A DNA stretch of 64,000 nt from Silicimonas sp. (GTDB taxonomy: Bacteria > Pseudomonadota > Alphaproteobacteria > Rhodobacterales > Rhodobacteraceae), in assembly GCA_022824525.1 (NCBI GenBank), contig JAJDZT010000119.1, positions 1 through 64,000 of the forward strand, written 5' to 3'. Position numbers and translations under genes: made by a program. Positions 38,084 through 47,938 of this stretch are shown here, one piece after another. Below the pieces are notes generated by a model that ran no database searches, was not told where the DNA came from, and worked only from the letters and a program-made list of their open reading frames with translations. The first letter of the stretch is position 1, and each line of letters opens with the position of its first letter.

Positions 38084-38488
38084 ATGATCGGACGGTTGAA
38101 CCATGTGGCGATTGCGGTGCCGGATCTCGAAGCCGCAGCGGCGCAATACCGCGATACTTTGGGCGCCGAGGTGGGGGCACCGCAAGACGAGCCGGATCAC
38201 GGTGTAACGGTTGTCTTCATCACATTGCCAAATACGAAGGTCGAACTGCTTTATCCGCTGGGCGAGAATTCACCCATTGCAGGTTTTCTGGAAAAGAACC
38301 CGTCAGGCGGCATCCATCACATGTGCTATGAGGTAGAGGATATCAGAGCGGCCGCTGCAAAACTCACGGCGTCCGGCGCGCGCGTTCTGGGCGACGGCGA
38401 ACCCAAGATTGGTGCGCACGGAAAGCCGGTGCTTTTTCTGCACCCTAAAGATTTCACCGGCACCCTGATCGAACTGGAGGAAGTCTGA
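38084..38488 (+). CDS. mce: Methylmalonyl-CoA epimerase
   Basis: 134 residues, VOC fold. RLNHVAIAVPDLEAA carries metal-binding His7; IHHMCYEVED, GKPVLFLHPKDFTGTLIELEE supplies the remaining metal ligands. Interconverts (R)- and (S)-methylmalonyl-CoA in propionate degradation or the ethylmalonyl-CoA pathway. Ribosome site GAAGGGTGGA. The stop overlaps the next start by one base. Confidence 0.92.
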   Translation: MIGRLNHVAIAVPDLEAAAAQYRDTLGAEVGAPQDEPDHGVTVVFITLPNTKVELLYPLGENSPIAGFLEKNPSGGIHHMCYEVEDIRAAAAKLTASGARVLGDGEPKIGAHGKPVLFLHPKDFTGTLIELEEV

Positions 38489-38772
38489 TGGGTGTCGTCT
38501 CTGGTCTTGTCCTGTTTGCTGTCGTCTGGTTCATGGTGCTTTTCGTCGTGCTGCCGATCCGGTTGGAAACGCAAGGCGATGTGGGCGAGCAAGTTGAGGG
38601 CACACATGCCGGTTCGCCTGCCACGGGGTTTTCGATGAAGCGTCGGGTCCGTGTCACGACACTTTGGGCCATTCCAATTTGGGCAATTATCGCCTCGGTG
38701 ATTATTTGGGGCGATATCAGTGTGCGCGATATCGACATGTTCGGCCGAATGGGCCCAAGCTCAGAAAACTGA
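38488..38772 (+). CDS. DUF1467 small membrane protein
   Basis: 94 residues with two membrane segments (VVSGLVLFAVVWFMVLFVVL and TLWAIPIWAIIASVIIWGDI) separated by a short loop with RLETQGDVGE, the DUF1467 pattern. In alphaproteobacteria this family commonly follows the methylmalonyl-CoA epimerase gene, as here. Function unknown. Confidence 0.85.
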   Translation: MGVVSGLVLFAVVWFMVLFVVLPIRLETQGDVGEQVEGTHAGSPATGFSMKRRVRVTTLWAIPIWAIIASVIIWGDISVRDIDMFGRMGPSSEN

Positions 38773-38831
38773 ACGCAGTTTGATCTGAGTTGACGCCGCG
38801 CAGTCGCGTGGGCCATTGCTCCGCGCTTTCG

Positions 38832-39530
38832 TCAGCCGGCCTTGTTCAACCGGTGATAAAGGTGGGTGAAGGTCGCGGCGCCAAGAATCGGGATCACGAG
38901 GTTCATGATTGGGATGGAGAGAGGCAAAGCCATCAAGGCGCCTGCGCTCCAAATGGTTAGCAGATTTTTGCGGAACGACTGACCGGCCTCACGTCGACCA
39001 AGGCGTCGGACCGCAACCATACGGTAGTATTCACGACCAAGCAGGAAGCCGTTCAGCCCATAGAAAACGAAAGGGGCGAGGGGCGTGAAATAGAAGATCA
39101 GAGCCGCCAGGTTTGCGACTACGAGAATGCCGAGAAAACTAAGGGATTCTTTGATGTTACCAGCAATGCTCACGCTGGGTGCCGGCCCAAGATGCGGGTA
39201 GTGGCGGGCCTCAACAGCGTCTGCGACTTCATCAAGAAATATGCCGGTGAAGGCCGACGCCACCGGGATCATCAGGAAGACGGAAAGAACCAGCATCAGA
39301 GCCAGCGATCCCCACGACAAAAGCGCGTTGGAGATACCGATTTCTCCGATCCACGGCAGGCTCATCGTGTCGGGAACAAGCCATGCGATTCCCCAGAATG
39401 CGAAAGCATAAAGCCCAACGAGCAACAGAAGGGTCAGCCCGATGCCGCGAATGAGGACGCCGCGAAAACGCGGGTCTGACACTTGGGAAAGGGCGGTCGC
39501 GAATGCAGCAAAGATCACGCGTCGATCCAT
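38832..39530 (-). CDS. EI24-domain (CysZ-like) membrane protein
   Basis: 232 residues with about five membrane segments; FAAFATALSQVSDPRFRGVL start and LLGREYYRMVAVRRLGRREA are EI24/CysZ-like. CysZ members carry sulfate; many EI24 proteins are uncharacterised. Its 5' end overlaps the nitroreductase 3' end by 16 bp. Confidence 0.8.
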   Translation of the reverse strand: MDRRVIFAAFATALSQVSDPRFRGVLIRGIGLTLLLLVGLYAFAFWGIAWLVPDTMSLPWIGEIGISNALLSWGSLALMLVLSVFLMIPVASAFTGIFLDEVADAVEARHYPHLGPAPSVSIAGNIKESLSFLGILVVANLAALIFYFTPLAPFVFYGLNGFLLGREYYRMVAVRRLGRREAGQSFRKNLLTIWSAGALMALPLSIPIMNLVIPILGAATFTHLYHRLNKAG

Positions 39531-40093
39531 TCCGTTATGGCGTCAATATCGGGACGAGGGCGATCGGGGGGTACGCTTTTCTCCGTCCCGATATGGATGA
39601 TTCCAGCAATCCACTCATGCGGCATCAGGCCAAGATGACGCTCGCGCCAATCCGCATCGTGACTTGCCCAACCCGACAACCAGTTGGCGCCCCAACCTGC
39701 TGCGAGAGACGCATTCAAAAGTTGCATGCACACTGCACCAGCAGAGAGAGATTGCTCAATCTCCGGGATTTTCTCAGATGGTTTGGGGCTGACAACCACG
39801 ATTACGGCCAACTCGGCGTTCGCGTATTCCAGAACGGCTTTCTCAACCTTGTCTTCTGGCTGACCGAGTTCTTTGCCCTTTTCAGGCAGTGTTGCGGCCA
39901 GCCGTGAGAGCGCAGGTTTTTCAAGAACGAGGAAACGCCAGGGCTCCAGCTTACCATGGTCCGGGCTCCGAGCCGCCACGGTTAACAATGCCTTAAGCTC
40001 TGTACGGTCGGGAACAGGTCCCACCAGTGTCTTGGCGGGCCTTGAACGGCGCGTTTCGAGAAATGCCAATGCGGCCGGGTTTGGATCGGGCAT
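39515..40093 (-). CDS. Nitroreductase-family protein
   Basis: 192 residues, short (YdjA-like) nitroreductase: RRSRPAKTLVGPVPDR, AARSPDHGKLEPWRFLVLE for FMN, and GWGANWLSGW. FMN-dependent reduction with NAD(P)H of nitro or quinone compounds. Start MPDPNPAAL with AAGGAGACC upstream. Likely co-transcribed with the EI24 gene. Confidence 0.9.
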   Translation of the reverse strand: MPDPNPAALAFLETRRSRPAKTLVGPVPDRTELKALLTVAARSPDHGKLEPWRFLVLEKPALSRLAATLPEKGKELGQPEDKVEKAVLEYANAELAVIVVVSPKPSEKIPEIEQSLSAGAVCMQLLNASLAAGWGANWLSGWASHDADWRERHLGLMPHEWIAGIIHIGTEKSVPPDRPRPDIDAITEWIDA

Positions 40094-40150
40094 GGGGTCT
40101 CCTTCCTTGAAGGAGAGGTAAGCGGTCATGTCTGGATTGTGAAGAAGGGT

Positions 40151-41260
40151 TCAGGCGAGAACCTCTGCCATCTCATCAATGAGTGTCTCGACAAACTCAT
40201 TGAAGCGGTCGGAAGGTTGGCGCGCTTCCAAGGTCGATGCAAAAGGATCAGGCGCGTCAATGGCGCTTTCCGCCATCTCGGCAAGCACGGCGTGGCCACA
40301 GAAAGGGACATACATTTCCGAGTAGCCCCCTTCATGCGCCATGACGAGCCGGTCCTCACAAATGTCACTCGCAAGGTCCATGACCTGGCGTGTCATCTGT
40401 CGGAAGGTGTCCGCACTGGCGAGCATGCGGGAAAGCGGGTCAAACGCAGCTGCGTCAAGGCCACAGGCGATTATCAGCACATCCGGTTTGAACGAACGTA
40501 TGGCGGGAAGTGCAATTCGCTCCATAGAAGCCATGTAGCCCTTGTGGCCGGTGCCCGGCGGCAGAGGAATGTTGAGGTTTGCACCTTGTCCGGCCCCACG
40601 CCCTCGATCCGCGAAGTCGCCTGTATCCAATGGATAATTACGCTCCTGATGGATTGAAACGGTAAGAACGTTCGGGTCTTCGTAGAATATAGCTTCCGTG
40701 CCGTTCCCGTGGTGAACATCCCAATCAAGCACCGCAAAACGTTCTGCGAGGCCTGCTGCGCGGCAAGCCTCAATGGCGATCGCTATGTTGGCAAGCAGAC
40801 AGAAACCGTTCTGCCAATCCGGCAGGCAATGATGCCCGGGGGGTCTCGAAAGGGCATACGCGTTTCGGCAAGTTCCATTCAGTACAGACGTCATCGCACC
40901 GGTGACCAAACCGGCTGAAAGCGACGCGATCTCGTATCCATCCGGGCCGTAGGGCGCGCGCAGGCCGGTTTCCCCTCCACCGGCGAGGGCGGTATTTCTG
41001 AAGGTTGTCAGGAAATCGGCGGGATGAATGCGGCGAAGGTCCTCCTCCGTTGCGGGGGCTGCACTTGAAACCCGAAGCTCTTTGACAAGTCCGGTGACCT
41101 CAACGAGGTTCTTTAGGCGTCGCTTGGTTTCCGGGTTCTCCGGTAACCCCCCCGCAGCCGCAGGTTGGATCAAGCCTCCAACAGGCGCAAGGAAGGCATA
41201 ATTGCCACCGGAGTGCCAAAAGCATCGCTCATCTACAAAGAAGCCAGTTTGGCCTGTCAT
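40151..41260 (-). CDS. Histone-deacetylase-family amidohydrolase (acetylpolyamine-type)
   Basis: 369 residues. Zn-binding and catalytic features: SRPPGHHCLPDWQNGFC, VLDWDVHHGNGTEAIFY, and ACGLDAAAFDPLSRM, with GGYSEMYVPFC near the end. Bacterial class II members deacetylate acetylpolyamines or acetylated small molecules. Its ATG overlaps the stop of the CDGSH gene by 4 bp, suggesting a functional or co-expressed pair. Confidence 0.9.
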   Translation of the reverse strand: MTGQTGFFVDERCFWHSGGNYAFLAPVGGLIQPAAAGGLPENPETKRRLKNLVEVTGLVKELRVSSAAPATEEDLRRIHPADFLTTFRNTALAGGGETGLRAPYGPDGYEIASLSAGLVTGAMTSVLNGTCRNAYALSRPPGHHCLPDWQNGFCLLANIAIAIEACRAAGLAERFAVLDWDVHHGNGTEAIFYEDPNVLTVSIHQERNYPLDTGDFADRGRGAGQGANLNIPLPPGTGHKGYMASMERIALPAIRSFKPDVLIIACGLDAAAFDPLSRMLASADTFRQMTRQVMDLASDICEDRLVMAHEGGYSEMYVPFCGHAVLAEMAESAIDAPDPFASTLEARQPSDRFNEFVETLIDEMAEVLA

Positions 41261-41889
41261 GCATCGCCCGGGGCTTCGAACCCGATCTCCTTGTGACTGC
41301 CATCACAGAACGGTTTGTTCTTCGATGCACCGCACCGACAGAGAAACGCGCGCGCGCCACGATGAAGTCTGTGACCTGTGCCGGATGTTATCTCAAGTGC
41401 GCCTTTTGCTTCGATCGGACCATTCTCGTGCGGAATGATTTCAATGACTTCGTTTGGGTTATCGCCAGGGGCGTCCTTCCCGGAGGCGGCTGGTTCGCCG
41501 GTGGCTTTGAACTCGGCCTCGACATGACTGTAGTCGCAATACGGCATGTTCTTCGACTTGCCGCACCGGCAGATCGTGGCCCGTGTCATGGCTTCGCCGT
41601 TAACGCTCAGGTTGCCGTGAAAAGCATTTGGGCCGTTCTCGAGCGTCGATACGCGGTTGATCCCCGGAGGAACCTCTTCAGCATCCGGCTTGGAAAACGC
41701 GAGCGCGCCGGACGGGCAAGTGCGGATCATCGCTGCAATTTCTTCTGCCGACGCACCGTCGGGATCGACCCAGGGGCGTCGGCTTGGATCGAAGACTTGC
41801 GGCAGCTTCAGAAAACAGTTTCGCGCATGTATGCAGCGTTTCATGTCGAAGCTGATGGAAACGTTGTGTCCTGTGTAAGTTTTTGGCAT
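41257..41889 (-). CDS. Fe-S protein with ferredoxin-like and two CDGSH domains
   Basis: 210 residues. An N-terminal divergent 4Fe-4S-type segment (CIHARNCFLKLPQVF, IRTCPSGAL) precedes two CDGSH-like cluster sites: CRCGKSKNMPYCDYSH and CRCGASKNKPFCDGSH. The first replaces the canonical CDGSH Gly by Tyr. Such proteins hold labile 2Fe-2S clusters for redox sensing or transfer. GGAGGTG ribosome site at the chosen ATG. Confidence 0.88.
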   Translation of the reverse strand: MPKTYTGHNVSISFDMKRCIHARNCFLKLPQVFDPSRRPWVDPDGASAEEIAAMIRTCPSGALAFSKPDAEEVPPGINRVSTLENGPNAFHGNLSVNGEAMTRATICRCGKSKNMPYCDYSHVEAEFKATGEPAASGKDAPGDNPNEVIEIIPHENGPIEAKGALEITSGTGHRLHRGARAFLCRCGASKNKPFCDGSHKEIGFEAPGDA

Positions 41890-42001
41890 CGAGCGCACCT
41901 CCACGATCAAACCCTAGCTGCACCGTGGAGAAATGAAACCCTTTCGGCAAAGTGGCCAGTCCGAGCAAGGGCGACGGAACGACAGCAGACAGCGGAATCC
42001 G

Positions 42002-42904
42002 TCAGGCGGTTAGTCCGTCAGGTTCTGCGAGACCATTGGCGCGGCAGCATGCCGTGACCGTGTTTGCCAAGAGGCAAGCGATCGTCATCGGGCCAACACC
42101 ACCGGGGACCGGGGTAATCGCCCCCGCCACGTCCGCACAGCTTTCGAAGTGGCAATCACCGACGAGCCGGGTTTTCCCTTCGCCCTTTTCCGGGGCATCA
42201 ATCCGATTGATGCCCACATCAATGACCGTGGCGCCGGGTTTGATCCAATCGCCGGGCACCATCTCGGGGCGTCCTACGGCGGCAACGACGATGTCGGCGC
42301 GCTTTACGACCTCGGGTAAGTCCTTGGTGCGGCTATGGGCGATCGTGACCGTGCAACTATCTCCGAGCAAGAGCTGCGCCATCGGCTTGCCGACAATGTT
42401 CGAGCGCCCGACCACAACGGCGTCCAGGCCGGACAAGCTTCCATGGTGATCGCGGAGCATCATCAGGCAGCCGAGGGGGGTGCAGGGCACCATGCTTTTC
42501 TGCCCTGTGCCGAGGAGGCCGACATTCGAAATATGGAAGCCGTCGACGTCTTTGGCGGGGTCGATGGAGTTGATCACGAGGTCTTCATTGAGGTGATCGG
42601 GAAGTGGGAGTTGAACAAGGATTCCATGAACTTGCGGGTCAGCATTCAAATCGGCGATCAGGCTCAGAAGCACCTCCTCGGAGGTGTCGGCCTCGAGTTT
42701 GTGCTCGATCGAGTTCATGCCGACTTCGACCGTTTGCTTGCCCTTGTTGCGCACATAGACCTGGCTTGCTGGGTCTTCTCCGACGAGGACAACGGCAAGA
42801 CCTGGCGTGATGCCGTGCGCTTCCTTCAGGCGGGCGACATGGGTGGCGACCTTCTCGCGGACAGTGGCAGAAAAAGCTTTTCCATCAATGATTTGGGCTG
42901 ACAT
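42002..42904 (-). CDS. folD: Bifunctional methylenetetrahydrofolate dehydrogenase/cyclohydrolase
   Basis: 300 residues. [18 protein letters not shown] with catalytic Lys, [42 protein letters not shown] for NADP, and [15 protein letters not shown]. Interconverts methylene- and formyl-tetrahydrofolate; it can also consume one-carbon units such as formate released from formyl-CoA. GAGGGAGAG ribosome site. Confidence 0.97.
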   Translation of the reverse strand: MSAQIIDGKAFSATVREKVATHVARLKEAHGITPGLAVVLVGEDPASQVYVRNKGKQTVEVGMNSIEHKLEADTSEEVLLSLIADLNADPQVHGILVQLPLPDHLNEDLVINSIDPAKDVDGFHISNVGLLGTGQKSMVPCTPLGCLMMLRDHHGSLSGLDAVVVGRSNIVGKPMAQLLLGDSCTVTIAHSRTKDLPEVVKRADIVVAAVGRPEMVPGDWIKPGATVIDVGINRIDAPEKGEGKTRLVGDCHFESCADVAGAITPVPGGVGPMTIACLLANTVTACCRANGLAEPDGLTA

Positions 42905-42970
42905 GATCTCTCCCTCGTTTGAGGCACATATAGTGCGACGTGGGGCCGAGGTCGACGCCAAAAACGACGC

Positions 42971-43423
42971 TCAAATGAGGAGGGACGCCGCGCCTTCATG
43001 TTTCAAAAGCGCGACCTTGGTTTCGATGCCCGTGCCGCCGGAAAAACCGCCAAGATTGCCGGTGCCGAGAACGCGGTGGCAGGGGATGATGACAGGGATC
43101 GGATTGCCGCCGCAGGCCTGCCCAATGGCCTGGGCAGGAACACCAAGCGCTTTGGCGAGGTCTCCGTAAGTTCTTGTTTCCCCAAATGGAATTTCAAGCA
43201 TGGCGGTGCAGACCTGTTTTTGCAGGTCCGAGCCATGGACTTTGAGGGGCAGGTCGAAGGTCTCTCGCGTCCCATCGAAATAAGCCGTGATCTGCTCTGC
43301 CGCGTCCTTCAGGAGCGGGGAGGTTTCGGATGGGCCGTCTTCCCAAGCGACACGGGTGATCGCGCTCGCATCTTCGGTCAATGTCAGGGATCCGACAGGG
43401 GTTTTCATGGTCAGGCGGGGCAT
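42971..43423 (-). CDS. ogt: Methylated-DNA-protein-cysteine methyltransferase
   Basis: 150 residues. Active-site PVIIPCHRVLGTGNLGGFSGG with the acceptor cysteine, TRTYGDLAKALGVPAQAIGQACGGN for DNA flipping. Removes alkyl groups from O6-guanine in a suicidal reaction. Lies 66 bp upstream of folD on the same strand. Confidence 0.94.
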   Translation of the reverse strand: MPRLTMKTPVGSLTLTEDASAITRVAWEDGPSETSPLLKDAAEQITAYFDGTRETFDLPLKVHGSDLQKQVCTAMLEIPFGETRTYGDLAKALGVPAQAIGQACGGNPIPVIIPCHRVLGTGNLGGFSGGTGIETKVALLKHEGAASLLI

Positions 43424-43811
43424 GCGGCCAAAGTGGCGCGCAAACAAGGTTAATGCAACGGGCGAACGGTGGGGCGGTGCTGCAACGAGAGGGCCGTATT
43501 AACCGTGATTACTTCTGGAAACGGCCGAAATCGCGACATCGGTATCACGTCGGTGCGACGTCGGTATTGCGTCGGTGCTTTCTGCGCCGAATGCCCAAAA
43601 TCGCATCCGGGCGGCAGCGCGCGGTAACGAAGGTTGCTGTGGTGTTAAGGTTTCAAACACCTTTCTACTGCGGAGTTGAACGCCTCCCAACGAATAGAGT
43701 CTCTGCAGGATCGGCCGTGTTGCGCGGGGGATGTGCAAAAAAGCCATCAACCGATTTCTTTTGCATCCAACCCGCCTGTGACATCCCAAAAGCGCGGCCT
43801 AGTTCTGAAGC
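43424..43811. other. Intergenic region between ogt and the YdeI-like gene
   Basis: 388 bases between divergent genes. It contains the 11-bp direct repeat array at 43535-43578, described separately. Weak open frames exist but none has a ribosome site or recognisable sequence. Promoters for both flanking genes must lie here. Confidence 0.5.
43535..43578. repeat. Four 11-bp direct repeats (two 22-bp units)
   Basis: Four consecutive 11-mers, GACATCGGTAT, CACGTCGGTGC, GACGTCGGTAT, TGCGTCGGTGC, share the core RTCGGT at exact 11-bp spacing, about one helical turn, so a protein could read every copy on one face. The region lies between ogt and the YdeI-like gene. Not a CRISPR: units are too short and have no spacers. 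Confidence 0.6.
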
Positions 43812-44357
43812 ATGAAATGTCTTGAAATTACCTCGTCCGAACAGTTGTGGTCATGGCTCGCTGAAAACCATGCAACTCGGGACAGCATCCGCCTCGTCAC
43901 CTGGAAGGCAGCCAACCCGGACAAGTACGTCGGACGCGAAGAGGTGCTTGACGCCTTAGTGGCCCACGGGTGGATTGATGGACGGCGATTTGTGGTGGAC
44001 GACGATCGGACCGCTCAACTCATCTCACCTCGGAAGCAACAGGCTTGGTCGAAAACCTACAAAGACCGCGCCGATCGGCTGAAACGTGAGAAGCGCATGC
44101 ATTCATCTGGTGTCGCCTCGGTTGAAGCGGGTCGCGCCTCGGGGCTTTGGGACTTCTTCGATGACGTCGATGCGTTGGTGGTGCCGGACGATCTGGCTGC
44201 CGAGCTAGACCTCGGGAAATGGGAGGAGTTCGCTCCGTCTTACAGGCGAAACGTCTTGCGTTGGATCAAGCTCGCCAAAACACCCGAGACCCGATGCAAG
44301 CGGATAGCGTCCGCCGCAGCTGCCACGCGCGAACAAAGAAAGCTGCCGCAAATGTAG
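43812..44357 (+). CDS. YdeI/OmdA-family protein
   Basis: 181 residues; HATRDSIRLVTWKAANPDKYV, VLDALVAHGWIDGRR and LISPRKQQAWSKTYKDRADRL match YdeI-like (OmpD-associated, bacteriocin-protection) proteins. Role uncertain; reported links are to stress and antimicrobial peptide resistance. Confidence 0.8.
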   Translation: MKCLEITSSEQLWSWLAENHATRDSIRLVTWKAANPDKYVGREEVLDALVAHGWIDGRRFVVDDDRTAQLISPRKQQAWSKTYKDRADRLKREKRMHSSGVASVEAGRASGLWDFFDDVDALVVPDDLAAELDLGKWEEFAPSYRRNVLRWIKLAKTPETRCKRIASAAAATREQRKLPQM

Positions 44358-44477
44358 CGTTACAACAACAGTCTGCTTTGCGGAAAAAGTGACCATTTTG
44401 GCCTTGTGCGAAACGGAGCTGTGCACATCACTTCAATTTCCATGATTTGACCAAGCTTGGTCGAGCCAAAGGGTGTG

Positions 44478-44645
44478 CTAACGCCCTTTCCTCCATTCTA
44501 AGTACACACCGATTGGGATTAAGATCATGCCGATTATTCCAGGCAAAAACAGGCGGTTGTCGGACATATCGTCAAACTCGAAGACATAAAAATACAGTCC
44601 AATGATCCAAATTATTCCGGGCACAACGTACTTGGACTTTCTCAT
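44478..44645 (-). CDS. Small membrane protein, 55 residues
   Basis: Two hydrophobic segments (YVVPGIIWIIGLYFYVF and LFLPGIIGMILIPIGVYL) with a short polar linker (EFDDMSDNR) and a basic end (EWRKGR). No family recognised. The ribosome site is weak (AAGAGTG). Lies downstream of ileS, from which it is separated by a terminator. Confidence 0.5.
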   Translation of the reverse strand: MRKSKYVVPGIIWIIGLYFYVFEFDDMSDNRLFLPGIIGMILIPIGVYLEWRKGR

Positions 44646-44773
44646 TCGATCACTCTTTTGAACGCTGCCAATCCGCACTTTGCCGGTGTATCTAACGCTT
44701 GGCAATATTGTAGGATTTGGCTCAAAGCGGACGTCTGAGCGCGGAGCTAAAACACTCGCACAAATGCACCAAA

Positions 44774-44806
44774 ACAGTGCCAGCCGCGGTGGCAGACTGG
44801 CACTGT
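44774..44806 (-). terminator. Terminator of ileS
   Basis: A perfect 10-bp stem (ACAGTGCCAG/CTGGCACTGT) with a 13-base partly paired loop begins about 7 bases after the ileS stop; on the minus strand it is followed by TTTTGG. The T run is short, so efficiency is uncertain. Confidence 0.7.
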
Positions 44807-44812
44807 AGATTG

Positions 44813-47770
44813 TCAGCCCAACGCGTCGTTGCATCTTCCGCAGACGCCGGGATGGGCATGAAGGCCGACGTCGGGCAGGAGCTTCCAGCAGCGCTGGCAC
44901 TTCTCGCCGCTCGCTTTTTCGAAGACCACGCCGATGCCGTCGGTCTCGGGCATGCGGAAGGCTTCGGCTGGGGCAGGGTCGGCGGTGACGGTGACGTCGG
45001 AGGTGATGCAGATATCTGCGAAGTCGACCGTCTTAAGCGTCTCGATCACGGACGCGTCTTCGACATGCACCACCGGGGCGGCTTCAAGCGATGCACCGAT
45101 GACCTTGTCGCGGCGCTGCACTTCGAGGGCGGCGGTGACGACGCGGCGGGTGCGGCGGATGCCGTCCCATTTTGCTGCCAGTGCGTCGTCGCGCCATGAG
45201 GCCGGGGTTTCCGGGATGTCCTGAAGGTGGACGGAACTACCCTCGCCATCGAAGCGGGAAAGCCAGACGTCTTCCATCGTAAAGACCAGCACCGGCGCGA
45301 GCCATGTGGTGAGGCGGTGGAACAGGATGTCGAGCACGGTTCGGGTGGCGTTCCGGCGTTCGGACGGGCCGTCGCAGTAGAGCGCGTCTTTCCGGATGTC
45401 GAAGTAGAAGGACGACAGGTCGACCGTGGCGAATTCGAAGATCGCGCGGAAGACGCCCTGGAAGTCGTAGGCGTCGTAGCCCTTGCGGACCTTTTCATCC
45501 AGTTCGGAGAGGCGGTGGAGGACCCAGCGTTCAAGTTCGGGCATGTCGGCCGGTTCGACGCGTTCCGCGTCGGTGAAACCGTTCAGATTGCCGAGGATGA
45601 AGCGGAGGGTATTGCGCAGGCGACGGTAGCTGTCGGCGACGCCCTTCAGGATTTCCGGTCCGATCCGGTGGTCGTGGGTGTAGTCGACCTGCGCGACCCA
45701 GAGGCGGAGGATATCCGCGCCGTATTGCTTGACGACTTCGTCCGGCACGATGGTGTTGCCGAGCGACTTCGACATCTTCTCGCCCTTCTCGTCGAGCGTG
45801 AAGCCGTGGGTCAGCACGCCGCGATAGGGCGCACGGCCGTTGGTGCCGCAGGATTGGAGGAGCGAGGAGTGGAACCATCCGCGGTGCTGGTCGGTGCCTT
45901 CGAGGTAGAGGTCGGCGATGCCGTCTTCGGAGCCGTCTTCGCGGTCGCGGAGGACGAAGGCGTGGGTGGAGCCTGAATCGAACCAGACGTCGAGGATGTC
46001 GAAGACCTGCTCGTAGTCGTCGTGCGGCACCTCGTTGCCGAGGAAGCGTTCCTTGGCGCCGGGTTGATACCAGGCGTCGGCGCCTTCGGTTTCGAAGGCT
46101 TCGAGGATGCGGGCGTTGACGGCCTCGTTGCGGAGCAGGAAGTCTTCGTCGGTGGGGAGCGCGCCCTTTTTGACGAAGCAGGTGAGCGGCACGCCCCAGG
46201 CGCGTTGACGGGAAAGGACCCAGTCGGGGCGGTTCTCCATCATGCTGTAGAGGCGGTTGCGGCCTGACTTGGGCGTCCACTGGACGTTGTCGATTTCGGT
46301 CAGGGCGCGTTCGCGGATGGTTTTGCCGTGCGTGTCCTGCCCGTCGCCGACTTCGCGGTCGATGGCGGCGAACCATTGGGGGGTGTTGCGGTAGATGACG
46401 GGGGCTTTGGAGCGCCAGCTGTGCGGATAGCTGTGCTTGATCTTGCCGCGGGCGAGGAGGCCGCCGACTTCGACCAGCTTGTCGATAACTGCCTTGTTGG
46501 CGTCGCCTTCGCCGCCTTTGCGGCTGAGGATGTATTTGCCGCCGAAGAAGGGGAGGCTTTCGCGGAAACTGCCGTCATCCATCACGTTGTAGGTGATGAC
46601 CTGATCGAGCATGCCGAGGTCGCGGTAGAGCTCGTATTCCTCCATCCCGTGGGAGGGGGCGCAGTGGACGAAGCCGGTGCCTTCCTCGTCGGTGACGAAG
46701 TCGGCGGCGCGGAAGTCGCGGATGTCGTCCCACTCGCCATTGGAGCCTTCGGCACCGGAAAGCGGGTGTTTCAGCTTCAGACCGGATAGTTCGTCTGTCG
46801 GTACGTCTCGCAGTCTGGAGAACATACCGTCTTCCAGACGAGCACGCGCCATGACGTCATTCGCGAGTTTGTCGGCCAAAACAAAACGATCGCCTTTGGT
46901 GGCCCAGCACTCTTCCGGCGTGTCGGACACTTCGAAGAGGCCATATGAAATGTCTCCACCAAACACGACCGCCTTGTTTGAAGGGATCGTCCAAGGTGTG
47001 GTCGTCCAGATGACAACGTGAGCACCGGCAAGATCGCCAAGTGCCGAAACCTTGCCTTCCCCGTCTGTGCCGTCGACGCCTGTAGCATCGGTCTGGTCAG
47101 CGACCCTGAACTTCACCCATACGGTAAAGCTCTCCTTGTCGTGGTACTCGACTTCGGCCTCGGCGAGGGCGGTCTGCTCGATGGGCGACCACATGACGGG
47201 TTTCGAACCCTGATAGAGCGTCCCGTTCATCAGGAATTTCTGGAATTCCTCGGCAATCACGCGTTCGGCGTGGAAGTCCATCGTGAGATACGGCTTGTCC
47301 CAGGTGCCGGTGACGCCGAGGCGCTTGAATTCCTCGCGCTGGATGTCGATCCAGCCATCTGCGAAGGCACGGCATTCCTGCCGGAACTCGACGATGTCGA
47401 CGTCGTCCTTGTTCTTGCCCTTCTTGCGGTACTGCTCCTCGATCTTCCATTCGATGGGCAGACCGTGGCAGTCCCAGCCGGGGATGTAACGTGCGTCGCG
47501 GCCCATCATCTGTTGGGAGCGGACGACCATGTCCTTCAGGATCTTGTTCAGACCGTGGCCGATATGGAGGTGGCCGTTGGCGTAGGGCGGTCCATCGTGG
47601 AGCGTGAAGGGTTTGCGCCCTTCGGCCTTCTCGCGGAGCTTTTCGTAGACGCCGATCTGCGCCCAGCGGTCGAGCCAGCCGGGTTCGCGGTTGGGAAGCC
47701 CGGCGCGCATCGGGAAGTCGGTTTCAGGCAGGTTCAGCGTGTCTTTGTAGTCAGGCGTGTCGGCACACAT
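44813..47770 (-). CDS. ileS: Isoleucyl-tRNA synthetase
   Basis: 985 residues. Class I signatures [18 protein letters not shown] and [11 protein letters not shown], with the editing domain region ([14 protein letters not shown]) and a C-terminal zinc finger (CQRCWKLL...CGRCNDAL). Charges tRNA-Ile and proofreads valine. About 45 residues longer than the E. coli enzyme. GAAGGACAC ribosome site. Base use is odd: most of the gene is very GC-rich at third positions, except a stretch of about 320 bp (46780-47100) that looks like the rest of the window. Confidence 0.98.
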   Translation of the reverse strand: MCADTPDYKDTLNLPETDFPMRAGLPNREPGWLDRWAQIGVYEKLREKAEGRKPFTLHDGPPYANGHLHIGHGLNKILKDMVVRSQQMMGRDARYIPGWDCHGLPIEWKIEEQYRKKGKNKDDVDIVEFRQECRAFADGWIDIQREEFKRLGVTGTWDKPYLTMDFHAERVIAEEFQKFLMNGTLYQGSKPVMWSPIEQTALAEAEVEYHDKESFTVWVKFRVADQTDATGVDGTDGEGKVSALGDLAGAHVVIWTTTPWTIPSNKAVVFGGDISYGLFEVSDTPEECWATKGDRFVLADKLANDVMARARLEDGMFSRLRDVPTDELSGLKLKHPLSGAEGSNGEWDDIRDFRAADFVTDEEGTGFVHCAPSHGMEEYELYRDLGMLDQVITYNVMDDGSFRESLPFFGGKYILSRKGGEGDANKAVIDKLVEVGGLLARGKIKHSYPHSWRSKAPVIYRNTPQWFAAIDREVGDGQDTHGKTIRERALTEIDNVQWTPKSGRNRLYSMMENRPDWVLSRQRAWGVPLTCFVKKGALPTDEDFLLRNEAVNARILEAFETEGADAWYQPGAKERFLGNEVPHDDYEQVFDILDVWFDSGSTHAFVLRDREDGSEDGIADLYLEGTDQHRGWFHSSLLQSCGTNGRAPYRGVLTHGFTLDEKGEKMSKSLGNTIVPDEVVKQYGADILRLWVAQVDYTHDHRIGPEILKGVADSYRRLRNTLRFILGNLNGFTDAERVEPADMPELERWVLHRLSELDEKVRKGYDAYDFQGVFRAIFEFATVDLSSFYFDIRKDALYCDGPSERRNATRTVLDILFHRLTTWLAPVLVFTMEDVWLSRFDGEGSSVHLQDIPETPASWRDDALAAKWDGIRRTRRVVTAALEVQRRDKVIGASLEAAPVVHVEDASVIETLKTVDFADICITSDVTVTADPAPAEAFRMPETDGIGVVFEKASGEKCQRCWKLLPDVGLHAHPGVCGRCNDALG

Positions 47771-47938
47771 TGTTTACGTGTCCTTCAAAGTCGGAATGTC
47801 GGTTTGGGGCGGCGGAGGGGTCTCAACGCCATGGTCCCGGTCGCTCATGGGTCAGAGCGCCGGGCCTGTAATTCGGATGATCACGCGTATGAGTGTCATG
47901 GCGCGCGTTATAGGCAAGGGCTTGAAGGCCCACAAGAC

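Noticed and set aside
43535-43578. Repeat array considered as CRISPR
   Set aside because: Units are 11 bp, contiguous and without spacers; no cas genes nearby.
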